From: an uncultured Bacilli bacterium
GTDB taxonomy: Bacteria > Bacillota_I > Bacilli_A > RF39 > UBA660
DNA length: 40,416 bases
Assembly (NCBI GenBank): GCA_934120015.1
Contig: CAKOTD010000010.1
Location: 1-40,416 of the forward strand
Direction: 5' to 3'
The position numbers were made by a program, and so were the translations under genes. Of the stretch, positions 7,704 through 15,699 are shown in pieces. Numbering within the stretch: the stretch's first letter is position 1; every line of letters begins with the position of its first letter. Under the pieces are notes generated by a model. It was given only the letters and a program-made list of their open reading frames with translations, ran no database searches and was not told the origin of the DNA.

Positions 7704-9376
7704 TAACAAAAAATGAATTAATTGATATAATTTTAAAAAGTAATATAAATATAGAGAAAGAAGATATTATTATTGAAATTCCAAAAGAAAAAACATTAGG
7801 TGATTACGCAGTACCTTGTTTTGGTCTTGCTAAAAAGTTACATCAAAACCCTAATGTAATTGCTAATAATATTTTAGAAAATATCGATAAAAGTAGATTT
7901 GAAAATGTAGAAGTTAAAAATGGGTATATTAATTTCTTTTTAAACAAGAGAGAAACTACTAAGGAAGTAATAATTAATATAACAAAAGAAAGAGAAAATT
8001 ATGCAAATAGTACTACTGGGAAAAATAAAAATATTGTTATTGAATATTCATCACCTAATATAGCTAAACCATTTGGAGTTGGTCATTTAAGAAGTACTGT
8101 TATTGGAAATGCTCTTAAAAATATATATAAAAAATTAGGATATAATGTAATATGTATTAATTATTTAGGTGATTGTGGAACACAATTTGGAAAATTAATA
8201 TATGCTTATGAAACATGGGGAAATGAAGAAGATGTAAAAAGAGATCCCATTAGAGAGTTAAATAAGCTATATATTAAATTTCATGAAGAGGCTGAAAAAA
8301 ATCCGGCTTTAAATGATGAAGGAAGAAGAATCTTTAAAGAATTAGAGGATGGAAATCCTAAATACAAAGAAATTTGGAAATGGTTTAAGGATGAATCACT
8401 TGCAGAATTTAAAAAAACATATGATTTATTAAATGTAAGTGATTTTGATGTATGGTCTGGAGAATCATTTTACATAGAACCGGCAAAAGAAATTATTAAA
8501 GAACTTGATAACAAAAAATTACTGGAAATAAGTGAAGGTGCCACAATTGTAGATTTAGGTGAAAATATGCCACCTGCTTTAGTTAAAAGAACTGATGGTG
8601 CTACTCTTTATATTACTCGTGATTTAGCAGCAGCTTTTGACAGAAAAAATAAATATAATTTTGAAGAAGCCTTGTATGTTGTTGGTAATGAACAAACATT
8701 ACATTTTAATCAAATAAAAGCTGTTATTAATAAAATGGGATATGATTTCAGTTCTGAGATTCATCATATACCATTCGGTCTTGTTTTAACCGGGGGTAAA
8801 AAAATGTCTACAAGAGGAGGATCTGCTGTAGCTCTTCATGATGTTTTAGTCGATTCTGTTAACTTGGCAAAAAAATATGTATCTATGCATTTAAAAGAAA
8901 ATGTCGATATCGTTAGTAAACAAGTAGGTGTCGGAGCTGTAATTTTTAATGATTTAAAAAATTATCGTACAAATGATATTGACTTTAACCTTAATGATAT
9001 ATTAAAATTTGAAGGTGAAACAGGACCATATTTACAATATACAGTAGCAAGAATAAATTCTTTACTTGCACATAAACTAGATATTGTAATAAATTATAAT
9101 GATATTAGTGTAAACGATTATGAATGGAATATTATTTCTAAGTTAGCTGAATTTAGTGAATGTATTTTAAAAGCAAAAAATGGATATGATCCAAGTATTA
9201 TTTCTAAATACTTACTTGATTTAGCTGGATTATTTAATAAATTTTATGCTAATGTTAAAATTGTTGATAATAATGTTAATGAATCTGCTTTTAGACTTCT
9301 TATATCAGAAGCAGTTGCCATTGTATTAAGAGAAGGACTTAGAATACTTGGAATACAAAGTCCAGATAAAATGTAG
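7700..9376 (+). CDS. argS: Arginyl-tRNA synthetase
   Basis: ArgS charges tRNA-Arg in the cytoplasm and is a class I synthetase. The 558 residues match the usual length. An N-terminal Add-1 domain (about 1-85) precedes the 'SSPNIAKPFGVGHLRST' segment holding the HIGH-type motif (GHLR, near 128-131). The KMSTR signature lies at about 367-371, and the C-terminal DALR anticodon-binding domain contains 'FNKFYANVKI'. ATG 7700 overlaps the ywiB stop, with GAGGTGA as ribosome site. rpoE follows after 11 bases. Confidence 0.97.
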   Translation: MITKNELIDIILKSNINIEKEDIIIEIPKEKTLGDYAVPCFGLAKKLHQNPNVIANNILENIDKSRFENVEVKNGYINFFLNKRETTKEVIINITKERENYANSTTGKNKNIVIEYSSPNIAKPFGVGHLRSTVIGNALKNIYKKLGYNVICINYLGDCGTQFGKLIYAYETWGNEEDVKRDPIRELNKLYIKFHEEAEKNPALNDEGRRIFKELEDGNPKYKEIWKWFKDESLAEFKKTYDLLNVSDFDVWSGESFYIEPAKEIIKELDNKKLLEISEGATIVDLGENMPPALVKRTDGATLYITRDLAAAFDRKNKYNFEEALYVVGNEQTLHFNQIKAVINKMGYDFSSEIHHIPFGLVLTGGKKMSTRGGSAVALHDVLVDSVNLAKKYVSMHLKENVDIVSKQVGVGAVIFNDLKNYRTNDIDFNLNDILKFEGETGPYLQYTVARINSLLAHKLDIVINYNDISVNDYEWNIISKLAEFSECILKAKNGYDPSIISKYLLDLAGLFNKFYANVKIVDNNVNESAFRLLISEAVAIVLREGLRILGIQSPDKM

Positions 9377-9387
9377 GAGGAACATTT

Positions 9388-9816
9388 ATGAATATTAATA
9401 ATATGACAAAAGAAGAATTAGAAACATTATCATTTGCTGATTTAGCTTATATGATATTAAAAGAAAATAAAAAAACTATGAATACACCATCAATATTTAG
9501 AAAAATATGTGATTTGCTTGAATATTCAGATGAAGCGTATGCTTCAAATATAGGAGATTTTTATACTGCACTTACTACTGACAAGAGATTTCATTTACTT
9601 GATAATGCCGAATGGGACTTAAGGGATAATCATTCTGTTAAGATTGTACTTGATGATGAAGATGAGGAATCAGAAGATAGTGAGGAAGAAGAAACAGAAG
9701 AAGAAAATGAAGAAATTGATGAAGATATTGATAGTGTAATTGATGAAGATATCGTTGATGATGACATAGATGACTTAGCTATAGTTGATGAAGATGAAGA
9801 ATTAGAAGAAGACTAG
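9388..9816 (+). CDS. rpoE: RNA polymerase delta subunit
   Basis: Delta is a Bacillota-specific RNA polymerase subunit that speeds polymerase recycling and sharpens promoter selection. The 142 residues have the usual two parts. The folded N-terminal HARE-HTH domain (about 1-90) contains 'LSFADLAYMILKE' and ends with 'FHLLDNAEWDLRDNH'. The C-terminal tail (about 95-142) is disordered and almost purely Asp and Glu. Its position directly after argS is the Bacillus order. The Shine-Dalgarno is GGAGG. Confidence 0.95.
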   Translation: MNINNMTKEELETLSFADLAYMILKENKKTMNTPSIFRKICDLLEYSDEAYASNIGDFYTALTTDKRFHLLDNAEWDLRDNHSVKIVLDDEDEESEDSEEEETEEENEEIDEDIDSVIDEDIVDDDIDDLAIVDEDEELEED

Positions 9817-9835
9817 TTCTTTTTCTTTGATATTG

Positions 9836-9864
9836 TTGATTATTTACAATATTTATAGTATAAT
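9836..9864 (+). promoter_or_regulatory. Sigma-A-type promoter of prfA-prmC
   Basis: The -35 is TTGATT (9836-9841) and the -10 is TATAAT (9859-9864), with a 17-base spacer. The predicted transcript starts near 9871, just before the GGAGG ribosome site of prfA. Confidence 0.65.
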
Positions 9865-9887
9865 TTTTACATATTGTGGAGGAATTT

Positions 9888-10943
9888 ATGATAGAAAGAT
9901 TACAAACGATTGAAAAAAAGTATCACGAACTTGAGTCAGAATTAATGAAACCAGAAGTTATTTCTGATATAAAGAAAACATTAAGTTTATCAAAGGAACA
10001 AGCTTCACTTCGTGATGGTTATGAAATATATCAAAATTATAAAAAATTGAATAATGATATTGAGGCAGCTAATGAAATGGCTAAAGATCCAGAAATGGCT
10101 GAATTTGCAAAAGAAGAATTAAATACCTTGGAACAGCAGAAAATAGAAATGGAAAAACAAATAGAAATTCTTTTATTACCAAAAGATCCTAACGATGGAA
10201 AAAATGTTATTGTAGAGATAAGAGGAGCAGCCGGTGGTGATGAAGGAAACATTTTTGCTGGAGATCTTTATGAAATGTATAAGAAATTAGCCGAAAAAGA
10301 GGGCTGGAAAATAGAATTAATTGATGAAGAACGATCAGAGGCAGGTGGATATTCACTAATTAGTTTTATGGTAAAAGGAGAAAATGTCTATTCAAAACTG
10401 AAATATGAATCAGGTGCCCATCGTGTTCAAAGAGTTCCTGTTACTGAAACTCAAGGTCGTGTTCATACATCAACTGCAACAGTTCTTGTCATGCCAGAAG
10501 CTGAAGAGGTTGATTGTGAACTTGATATGAATGATGTCCGTATAGATATTACAAGAAGTAGTGGTTGTGGTGGGCAAGGTGTAAATACAACTGATTCAGC
10601 AGTTAGACTTACACATATACCAACAGGAATTGTTGTATACTCACAAACAGAAAGATCTCAAATAAAGAATAAAGAAAAAGCAATTAAAATTTTACAAACA
10701 AGGCTTTATGATTTAAAAATGCAGGAAAGAGATAAAGAATTAGGAGCTGAAAGAAGAAGTAAGATAGGAACAGGGGATAGAAGTGAAAAAATAAGAACAT
10801 ATAATTATCCTCAAAATAGAGTTACAGATCATCGTATAGGCTTTACTTTAAATATTTTAGATAGAGTTATGCAGGGTGATATTGATAAAGTAATTGATGC
10901 ATTAATAACAGAAGATCAAAATAGAAAATTAAGAGAAGGCTAA
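9888..10943 (+). CDS. prfA: Peptide chain release factor 1
   Basis: RF1 reads UAA and UAG and releases the finished peptide from the ribosome. The 351 residues fit the family. Coiled coil and domain 2 are followed by the catalytic GGQ at 228-230, just after 'RSSGCG'. The stop-codon reading region is represented by the conserved 'GAHRVQRVPVTETQGRVHT' segment. I chose ATG 9888 over GTG 9876 because GGAGG lies between them. It is followed after 1 base by prmC, whose product methylates this GGQ glutamine. Confidence 0.97.
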   Translation: MIERLQTIEKKYHELESELMKPEVISDIKKTLSLSKEQASLRDGYEIYQNYKKLNNDIEAANEMAKDPEMAEFAKEELNTLEQQKIEMEKQIEILLLPKDPNDGKNVIVEIRGAAGGDEGNIFAGDLYEMYKKLAEKEGWKIELIDEERSEAGGYSLISFMVKGENVYSKLKYESGAHRVQRVPVTETQGRVHTSTATVLVMPEAEEVDCELDMNDVRIDITRSSGCGGQGVNTTDSAVRLTHIPTGIVVYSQTERSQIKNKEKAIKILQTRLYDLKMQERDKELGAERRSKIGTGDRSEKIRTYNYPQNRVTDHRIGFTLNILDRVMQGDIDKVIDALITEDQNRKLREG

Positions 10944-10944
10944 G

Positions 10945-11655
10945 ATGTCTGATATAGATTATTTAAAAAAATACCTTCCAAGTGAAAAATTAGAAGAAGG
11001 AATAGAAAAATTAAAGAGGGGAGAGCCTGTACAATATATAGTAGGAAATACAGACTTTTATGGGAACATTATTAAAGTTAATAAAAGCGTTTTAATTCCT
11101 CGTTTTGAAACAGAGGAATTAGTTGAAAAGACAATATCTTATATAAAGCAAATGTTTAAAGGAAAAGTTAAAATTGCTGACTTAGGTACAGGCAGTGGAT
11201 GTATTGCTATTACATTAAAAAAAGAAATAGATTGTGATGTAGATGCAGTTGATATATCTAGTGATGCATTAAAGGTTGCAAAAGAAAATGCACTTAATAA
11301 TAATGTTAAAATTAATTTTTATGTTGGAGATATGTTAAATCCTCTTAGTGATAAATATGATGTTATAATTAGTAATCCCCCATATATATCTTATGATATG
11401 GAAATAATGGATAATGTAAAAAAGAATGAACCTCATATTGCTTTATATGCAAATAATAATGGATTATATTATTATGAAGAAATACTTAAAAACATAAATA
11501 GATATTTAAAGAGTCCTTTTTTAGTAGCATTTGAAATAGGATATGAGCAAGGAAATGATATAATACTTTTAGTAAATAAATATCTGCCTAAATCTAAAGT
11601 GGTAATAGAAAAAGATATGCAGGGAAAAGATAGATTTGCTTTTATAACCCAATAA
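10945..11655 (+). CDS. prmC: Release factor glutamine methyltransferase
   Basis: PrmC (HemK) transfers a methyl group from S-adenosylmethionine to the GGQ glutamine of release factors. The 236 residues are shorter than the usual 280 because the N-terminal helical domain is trimmed. Visible motifs are 'GxTDFYG' and 'VLIPRFETEEL' (substrate docking), the SAM-binding DLGTGSG (79-85) and the catalytic NPPY (144-147). It sits 1 base after prfA, the usual operon, and its end runs into a terminator. Confidence 0.95.
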   Translation: MSDIDYLKKYLPSEKLEEGIEKLKRGEPVQYIVGNTDFYGNIIKVNKSVLIPRFETEELVEKTISYIKQMFKGKVKIADLGTGSGCIAITLKKEIDCDVDAVDISSDALKVAKENALNNNVKINFYVGDMLNPLSDKYDVIISNPPYISYDMEIMDNVKKNEPHIALYANNNGLYYYEEILKNINRYLKSPFLVAFEIGYEQGNDIILLVNKYLPKSKVVIEKDMQGKDRFAFITQ

Positions 11656-11678
11656 TACACATATTGTGTATTTTTTTT
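11654..11678 (+). terminator. Terminator of prfA-prmC
   Basis: The stem has arms AATACACA (11654-11661) and TGTGTATT (11665-11672), a 3-base loop and a following T tract. Confidence 0.75.
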
Positions 11679-11681
11679 GTC

Positions 11682-11710
11682 TTGTTTTTTACTAATTGTT
11701 ATTATATAAT
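11682..11710 (+). promoter_or_regulatory. Sigma-A-type promoter of the pilin-like gene
   Basis: The -35 is TTGTTT (11682-11687) and the -10 is TATAAT (11705-11710), with a 17-base spacer. An AGGAG ribosome site (11725-11729) and a GTG start follow. Confidence 0.6.
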
Positions 11711-11738
11711 AAAGTAAGAATAATAGGAGTTGGTTTAA

Positions 11739-13052
11739 GTGAGAAAATTAAATCAAAATGGTTTTGCTATTGCTAGTATATTGTACTCAATAATGGTACT
11801 ATTTTTAATGTTACTTCTTAGTATTTTAGGAATATTAGGAAGTAGAAAAGCAATACTTGATAAAAACAAAAAAGATATTATGACCGAACTTAATCAAAAT
11901 AATCTCTATAATAGATTTATTTTTGAACATAAAAACATTACCATTATTAATAATGGTAATATTTCTGATATAAATTATGCTCTTATGGATGGTGTTAGAG
12001 CATTTGATGAAAATGGAAATGAAATAACTAAAGAAAATATCAGCTATGATTTAGATATTAATAATATAACAAATAATGAATATAGAGTTAATTATGTTGC
12101 AACGACAAGTGGAAAAAATATAACTGATACGAGACTTGTAATATTCACTCCTATTACATCGATAATGACTTATGATTATACTGGTGAAGAACAAGTATTT
12201 ACAAGCAATTATTCTGGTAGTTATAGAGTAGAACTTTGGGGAGCACAAGGTGGAGGAGTCTATGGTGGAAATGGAGCATATACAACTGGAATTATAAAAT
12301 TTATAAAAAATAAAAAAGAATACATTTTTGTTGGAGGAAATCCTACTACTACGCTTGAATATGGATATAATGGAGGAGGAATTTCTAACTCAGATGGTAG
12401 ATTTGGTTCCGGTGGTGGAGCTACTGATATAAGAAATATTGGTGGGACCTGGAATGATTTTAATAGTTTAAAATCCAGAATAATGGTAGCTGCCGGTGGT
12501 GGTGGTGGTTGTGTAAACTGCGGGGTAGCTGGTACAATTTTGTCTGGAGGAATTGGTGGAAAACTTAATGGTGGAGATGGTAAAATAGCACAGATACCAG
12601 CAGATTCTGATGAATTTGTTAGTATTGCTACTGGTGCAACCCAAACCTCAGGTGGTAATAGAGGAACAGGAACTAGAACGGATTTGAGTTGTGCCTCAAA
12701 TGGTTCATTCGGAATTGGCGGAAATGGGGGCTCATGCTGTATTGCGGCTGGAGGTTCTGGATATTATGGAGGTGCCGGTTCTGGAGTTGCAAATTCAACA
12801 GGTGGAACAGGCTCAGGCGGTTCATCATTCATATCTGGTTATGATGGTTGTGATGCAATTGCTGAAAACTCTACGGAAGATAATATAATACATACAGGAC
12901 AGTCAGTACACTATAGTGGATATAAATTTAATAATGCAGTAATGTATGCTGGAGATGAGGAAATACCTACACATACTGGTGATAGTACTATGGTAGGTAA
13001 TAGTGGAAATGGATTTGCTAAAATATCTTTAATATATTATTGGGAAGACTAA
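11739..13052 (+). CDS. Surface protein with pilin-like N-terminus and glycine-rich domain
   Basis: This is a 437-residue protein starting at GTG 11739. The first 40 residues look like a prepilin leader: a short basic, polar head, 'QNGFA' with a possible G/F cleavage site, then about 22 hydrophobic residues. The glutamate found at +5 of classical type IV pilins is absent. A beta-rich linker (about 60-150) leads to a long glycine-rich domain (about 155-430) that begins with 'YRVELWGAQGGG' and has 'GGGATDIR' and 'VAAGGGGG', the pattern of the ALK/LTK-type glycine-rich family (PF12810). Several cysteines lie in the glycine-rich part. It has its own promoter and terminator. It is probably exposed on the cell surface; the partner is unknown and no pilus-assembly genes are in the window. 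Confidence 0.72.
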   Translation: MRKLNQNGFAIASILYSIMVLFLMLLLSILGILGSRKAILDKNKKDIMTELNQNNLYNRFIFEHKNITIINNGNISDINYALMDGVRAFDENGNEITKENISYDLDINNITNNEYRVNYVATTSGKNITDTRLVIFTPITSIMTYDYTGEEQVFTSNYSGSYRVELWGAQGGGVYGGNGAYTTGIIKFIKNKKEYIFVGGNPTTTLEYGYNGGGISNSDGRFGSGGGATDIRNIGGTWNDFNSLKSRIMVAAGGGGGCVNCGVAGTILSGGIGGKLNGGDGKIAQIPADSDEFVSIATGATQTSGGNRGTGTRTDLSCASNGSFGIGGNGGSCCIAAGGSGYYGGAGSGVANSTGGTGSGGSSFISGYDGCDAIAENSTEDNIIHTGQSVHYSGYKFNNAVMYAGDEEIPTHTGDSTMVGNSGNGFAKISLIYYWED

Positions 13053-13066
13053 GTCTTCTTTTTTTA
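13044..13066 (+). terminator. Terminator of the glycine-rich protein gene
   Basis: The stem has arms GAAGAC and GTCTTC (13044-13049 and 13053-13058), with the stop codon TAA in the loop, followed by a T tract. Confidence 0.75.
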
Positions 13067-13093
13067 ACCTCTTTTTTAATATTTCATATATTA
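13066..13093 (+). promoter_or_regulatory. Possible sigma-K promoter of spoVIF
   Basis: CATATATTA (13085-13093) fits the sigma-K -10 consensus CATAnnnTA. AACC (13066-13069) gives the AC of a -35 about 16 bases upstream. No good sigma-A promoter is visible in this gap. Mother-cell sigma-K expression would suit spoVIF, but such short motifs arise easily in A+T-rich DNA. Confidence 0.4.
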
Positions 13094-13112
13094 GTAAGAG
13101 GAGGTAGGTTAA

Positions 13113-13358
13113 ATGTTTAATTTTTCCGATAGTTTTTTTAAAAAAGTAGAAAAGAGGACTAATGTTGGGAAAGATACTATACTAGCACTTGCTAGTAAAC
13201 TTCAGCAATCTGATTTAAAAAACGAAGCAACACTTAGAGAAATAATTCAAGAGTTAGGGCAAATGACTGGTAAAGAAGTATCTAAAGAAAAAGAAAATAA
13301 AATAGTTGAAGCAGTAGTTAATGATAAAGTTCCAAAAAATATAGAAAAAATGATTTAA
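13113..13358 (+). CDS. spoVIF: Stage VI sporulation protein F
   Basis: This 81-residue soluble helical protein matches SpoVIF (YjcC). The 'FFKKVEKRTNVGKDTILALASKL' start, the 'ATLREIIQELGQMTGK' middle and the 'VSKEKENKIVEAVVND' end follow the family pattern. SpoVIF acts in the mother cell in late coat assembly. AGGAGGT stands before the ATG. A thioredoxin-like gene and spoIVA follow, so this is a coat-gene neighbourhood. Confidence 0.88.
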   Translation: MFNFSDSFFKKVEKRTNVGKDTILALASKLQQSDLKNEATLREIIQELGQMTGKEVSKEKENKIVEAVVNDKVPKNIEKMI

Positions 13359-13370
13359 ATGTGATATAAT
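13342..13370 (+). promoter_or_regulatory. Possible sigma-A-type promoter for the thioredoxin-like gene
   Basis: The -35 is TAGAAA (13342-13347) and the -10 is TATAAT (13365-13370), with a 17-base spacer and TGA just before the -10. The -35 lies inside the end of spoVIF. Confidence 0.45.
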
Positions 13371-13390
13371 TCTGTAGTGGTGATAAAATA

Positions 13391-14089
13391 ATGAAAAGTA
13401 TTGTTAAAGTTGGTTTATTATGTGTTCTTGCTATAGTAAGTTCAATTATAATTTATAATAAATTTGGTGATGGAACTAATAATAGTGATAGTGTAACAGC
13501 TGATGAAAAGAAATTTAAGGAAGAATATGAAAGTCTCAACAATAGTAAATATTCAAATGGGAATAACTATTTAGAAATAAATATAGAAGAAAACAATGGT
13601 ATTGTATATGCAAGCTATGATCAAATCCATGAAATTCTTACTGAGGGAACAGGGGTTATATATTTTGGCTTTCCTGGATGTCCATGGTGTAGAAATGCTG
13701 TTCCAATGCTTTTACAGGCTGCTAGTAACACTGGAATAGACAAAATATACTATTTTAATGCTTATGATATTCGTGATGTAAAACACTTAGAAGAGGACAA
13801 AATAATTACCGATAAAGAAGGTAGTAAAGAATATTATGAATTAGTGGACTTAATGAGTGATTATTTAGGTGAATATGAAGGACTAAATGATAAAAATATT
13901 AAGAGATTATATTTTCCTACAGTTGTATTTGTGCTTGATGGTAAAATAGTAGGCATTCATATTGGTACTTTGGATTCACAGGAAGATCCTTTCATACCAC
14001 TTACAGAAAGTCAGAAAGGTGAACTAGTTAATATATATATGAAATATATTAATTTAATTAATTCTGAAGTATGTGATGATAAATGCTAA
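13391..14089 (+). CDS. Membrane-anchored thioredoxin-like protein (CPWC motif)
   Basis: This is a 232-residue protein. A single N-terminal membrane segment (about 3-22) is followed by a charged linker and a thioredoxin-like domain with 'YFGFPGCPWCRNAVP' (about 95-109). This holds a CxxC redox pair (CPWC), and a later 'YFPTVVF' supplies the cis-proline region. The domain should face the outside of the membrane. Such proteins reduce or oxidise disulfides in exported or spore-cortex proteins, as StoA does in Bacillus, and similar domains occur in bacteriocin transport accessory proteins. The substrate is not shown by the sequence. It lies between spoVIF and spoIVA, so a spore-envelope role is plausible. 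The Shine-Dalgarno is GGTGAT. Confidence 0.78.
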   Translation: MKSIVKVGLLCVLAIVSSIIIYNKFGDGTNNSDSVTADEKKFKEEYESLNNSKYSNGNNYLEINIEENNGIVYASYDQIHEILTEGTGVIYFGFPGCPWCRNAVPMLLQAASNTGIDKIYYFNAYDIRDVKHLEEDKIITDKEGSKEYYELVDLMSDYLGEYEGLNDKNIKRLYFPTVVFVLDGKIVGIHIGTLDSQEDPFIPLTESQKGELVNIYMKYINLINSEVCDDKC

Positions 14090-14113
14090 AAAGAACAATT
14101 AGTTCTTTTTTTG
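14088..14113 (+). terminator. Terminator before spoIVA
   Basis: The stem has arms AAAGAAC and GTTCTTT (14090-14096 and 14102-14108), a 5-base loop and a T tract. Confidence 0.7.
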
Positions 14114-14141
14114 TTATATAAATAAAACTTTCACATATAAT
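14114..14141 (+). promoter_or_regulatory. Possible sigma-E promoter of spoIVA
   Basis: CATATAAT (14134-14141) matches the sigma-E -10 consensus CATACAnT at seven of eight positions. TTATATA (14114-14120) is an imperfect -35, 13 bases upstream. SpoIVA is a known sigma-E gene in Bacillus. The match is suggestive only. Confidence 0.35.
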
Positions 14142-14170
14142 TTAGTGAATTATAGGAAAGTAGGGATTAA

Positions 14171-14536
14171 ATGGAAAAAATAGATATTATTAGAAGTATT
14201 ACTGAAAGAACAGGTGGGGAAATATATTTAGGGGTTGTAGGTGCAGTTAGAACTGGCAAATCAACTTTTATAAAAAAAGTTATTGAAAATTTAGTTGTTC
14301 CTAATATCGAAGACGAGTATGAAAGAAAAAGAGCTTTAGATGAAATACCTCAGAGTGCACAAGGTAAAACTATTATGACAACAGAACCAAAGTTTGTTCC
14401 AAGTAATGGTGCAAAAATTAAGGTAGATGATTTTACAGCTAATGTAAGATTAGTTGATTGTGTTGGTTATGTTATACCTGGAGCAAAAGGATATGAAGAT
14501 GAAAATGGACCCCGTATGGTTAGAACTCCATGGTAA
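14171..14536 (+). CDS. spoIVA: SpoIVA N-terminal part, interrupted by an inserted element
   Basis: SpoIVA is the coat ATPase that polymerises on the forespore surface and forms the base layer of the coat. This fragment encodes the first 121 residues: the 'ERTGGEIYLGVVGAVRTGKSTFIKK' P-loop region (about 12-36) and the 'VRLVDCVGYVIPGAKGYEDENGPRM' segment that matches Bacillus SpoIVA closely. It ends at Trp121, and the next codon, TAA, is the first inside the inserted element. The rest of the gene lies 10 kb downstream (24554-25669). Joining the TGGTA copies at 14531 and 24554 gives 'RTPW' followed by 'YDEEIPF', the conserved order, and 491 residues in total. As it stands, the gene can make only a truncated, presumably inactive protein. 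Confidence 0.95.
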   Translation: MEKIDIIRSITERTGGEIYLGVVGAVRTGKSTFIKKVIENLVVPNIEDEYERKRALDEIPQSAQGKTIMTTEPKFVPSNGAKIKVDDFTANVRLVDCVGYVIPGAKGYEDENGPRMVRTPW

Positions 14537-14555
14537 GTTACTGAATCGTGATACC
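14531..14555. other. Left junction (attL-type) of the inserted element
   Basis: TGGTA (14531-14535) is repeated at 24554-24558. Immediately inside, AAGTTA (14535-14540) and GATACC (14550-14555) are the inverted counterparts of GGTATC and TAACTT at the right end. Aligning the two 21-base arms gives 14 identical positions. Confidence 0.82.
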
Positions 14556-14651
14556 CTAAAATAACAAGATTAAAATGTTAGATAAACATTGAAATATAAA
14601 GCGTTAGTCATTTCTTACAAAATCTGTTTTATCAGTAAAAAGGAGAGTTTT

Positions 14652-15623
14652 ATGTTAATAGATGAAAAATTGGAAGAAAAATCGTTTACCGATTTATTAC
14701 TAGAATATTCAAATAGATTTAAATTGCCATTTCCATTATTGTATATGAATGGTGTATCAAATGAGATAATAAAGCAGAGAATTTTAGAATGTTTTGAAAG
14801 AAATGAAATTTATGATTTAGGAAAGCAATTACAAGATAAACACTCATTAAAAAAAGATTTAAATTATAAAAATATAATTAATAAGATTATATCATCAATG
14901 GTTGATATTAACTATGATTATAAGTTATTACTATTAGAACAATTAAAACCAATATACGAGAGAAAAGAAGGAAAATCATTTACATTTAAAGAACATTTAG
15001 AATCTTTAATTATTACAATGCTGAATAATCAAAGATGGGGAGATAATACTATAAAAGAAAATATGCCTAGAATTAGAGAAATATTTAGAGATTTTGATTA
15101 TGAATATTTAAAAAATGCTAATCCTGAAGATTTATATCTAAGGTTAAAGAGTATCAATTGTAGTAATTTAGCTTTATTTAAACAACTAAAAGGATTGGAA
15201 AATAATATTAAAACATTAGAAAAGATTGAAAAAATTTATGGTTCTTTAGATGAATTTGTTACATCTGATGATCCTTATGTTATAGCAAATACTTTATATT
15301 CAGGAAAATATAAATTAGAACAAATTGGATTATCATTTGCCCTTGAGTATTTGAGAAAAGTTGGTATTAATACTTGTAAGATTGATTCCCAAATTAAAAG
15401 ATTATTTGGATCACAACGATTGGGCTTTAGTAGGGGAGAAAATTCAACTAGATTACAAGCTATGTGTATAATAAAAAATATGGCTAAAGAATGTAACTTA
15501 ACAGAAATTGAAGTGGAGTCAATTTTATGGCAATTTTGTTTACATAGATGTGCTAATATTTGTTCAGAGTTACCAAATTGTTGTAAATGTAAACTTAAAG
15601 ATATTTGCAATTATATTTCGTAA
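14652..15623 (+). CDS. HhH-GPD (endonuclease III-like) DNA glycosylase homologue
   Basis: This is a 323-residue protein. I chose ATG 14652, with AAGGAGA just before it, over TTG 14589. The C-terminal half looks like the HhH-GPD glycosylase fold: 'LESLIITMLNNQRWGDNTI' (about 116-134) for the entry helix, 'KIDSQIKRLFGSQRLG' with the likely catalytic Asp245, and an iron-sulfur-type cysteine tail (Cys304, 310, 313 and 319, with extra Cys300 and Cys311). The spacing C-x5-C-x2-C-x5-C is one residue shorter than in EndoIII. The helix-hairpin-helix with its catalytic lysine is not recognisable ('IGLSFALEYL' stands there), so strand-cleaving activity is doubtful. The N-terminal 110 residues are unrelated to EndoIII. 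It is the first gene of the element. It may process DNA bases or act in defence; that is inference. Confidence 0.68.
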   Translation: MLIDEKLEEKSFTDLLLEYSNRFKLPFPLLYMNGVSNEIIKQRILECFERNEIYDLGKQLQDKHSLKKDLNYKNIINKIISSMVDINYDYKLLLLEQLKPIYERKEGKSFTFKEHLESLIITMLNNQRWGDNTIKENMPRIREIFRDFDYEYLKNANPEDLYLRLKSINCSNLALFKQLKGLENNIKTLEKIEKIYGSLDEFVTSDDPYVIANTLYSGKYKLEQIGLSFALEYLRKVGINTCKIDSQIKRLFGSQRLGFSRGENSTRLQAMCIIKNMAKECNLTEIEVESILWQFCLHRCANICSELPNCCKCKLKDICNYIS

Positions 15624-15640
15624 ATATTTATTATTAAAAC

Positions 15641-15680
15641 ATAAAAGATTTGAAAATTTAATTTCAAATCTTTTATTTAT
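15641..15680 (+). terminator. Terminator after the glycosylase-like gene
   Basis: The stem has 15-base arms ATAAAAGATTTGAAA and TTTCAAATCTTTTAT (15641-15655 and 15662-15676). It is A+T-rich and only weakly followed by T, so it may be bidirectional. Confidence 0.5.
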
Positions 15681-15699
15681 GTGGGTGAATAAATAAATA

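Noticed and set aside
14589..14651. TTG-initiated extension of the glycosylase-like protein.
   Set aside because: A strong ribosome site stands directly before ATG 14652, and the extension would lie close to the attachment arm.
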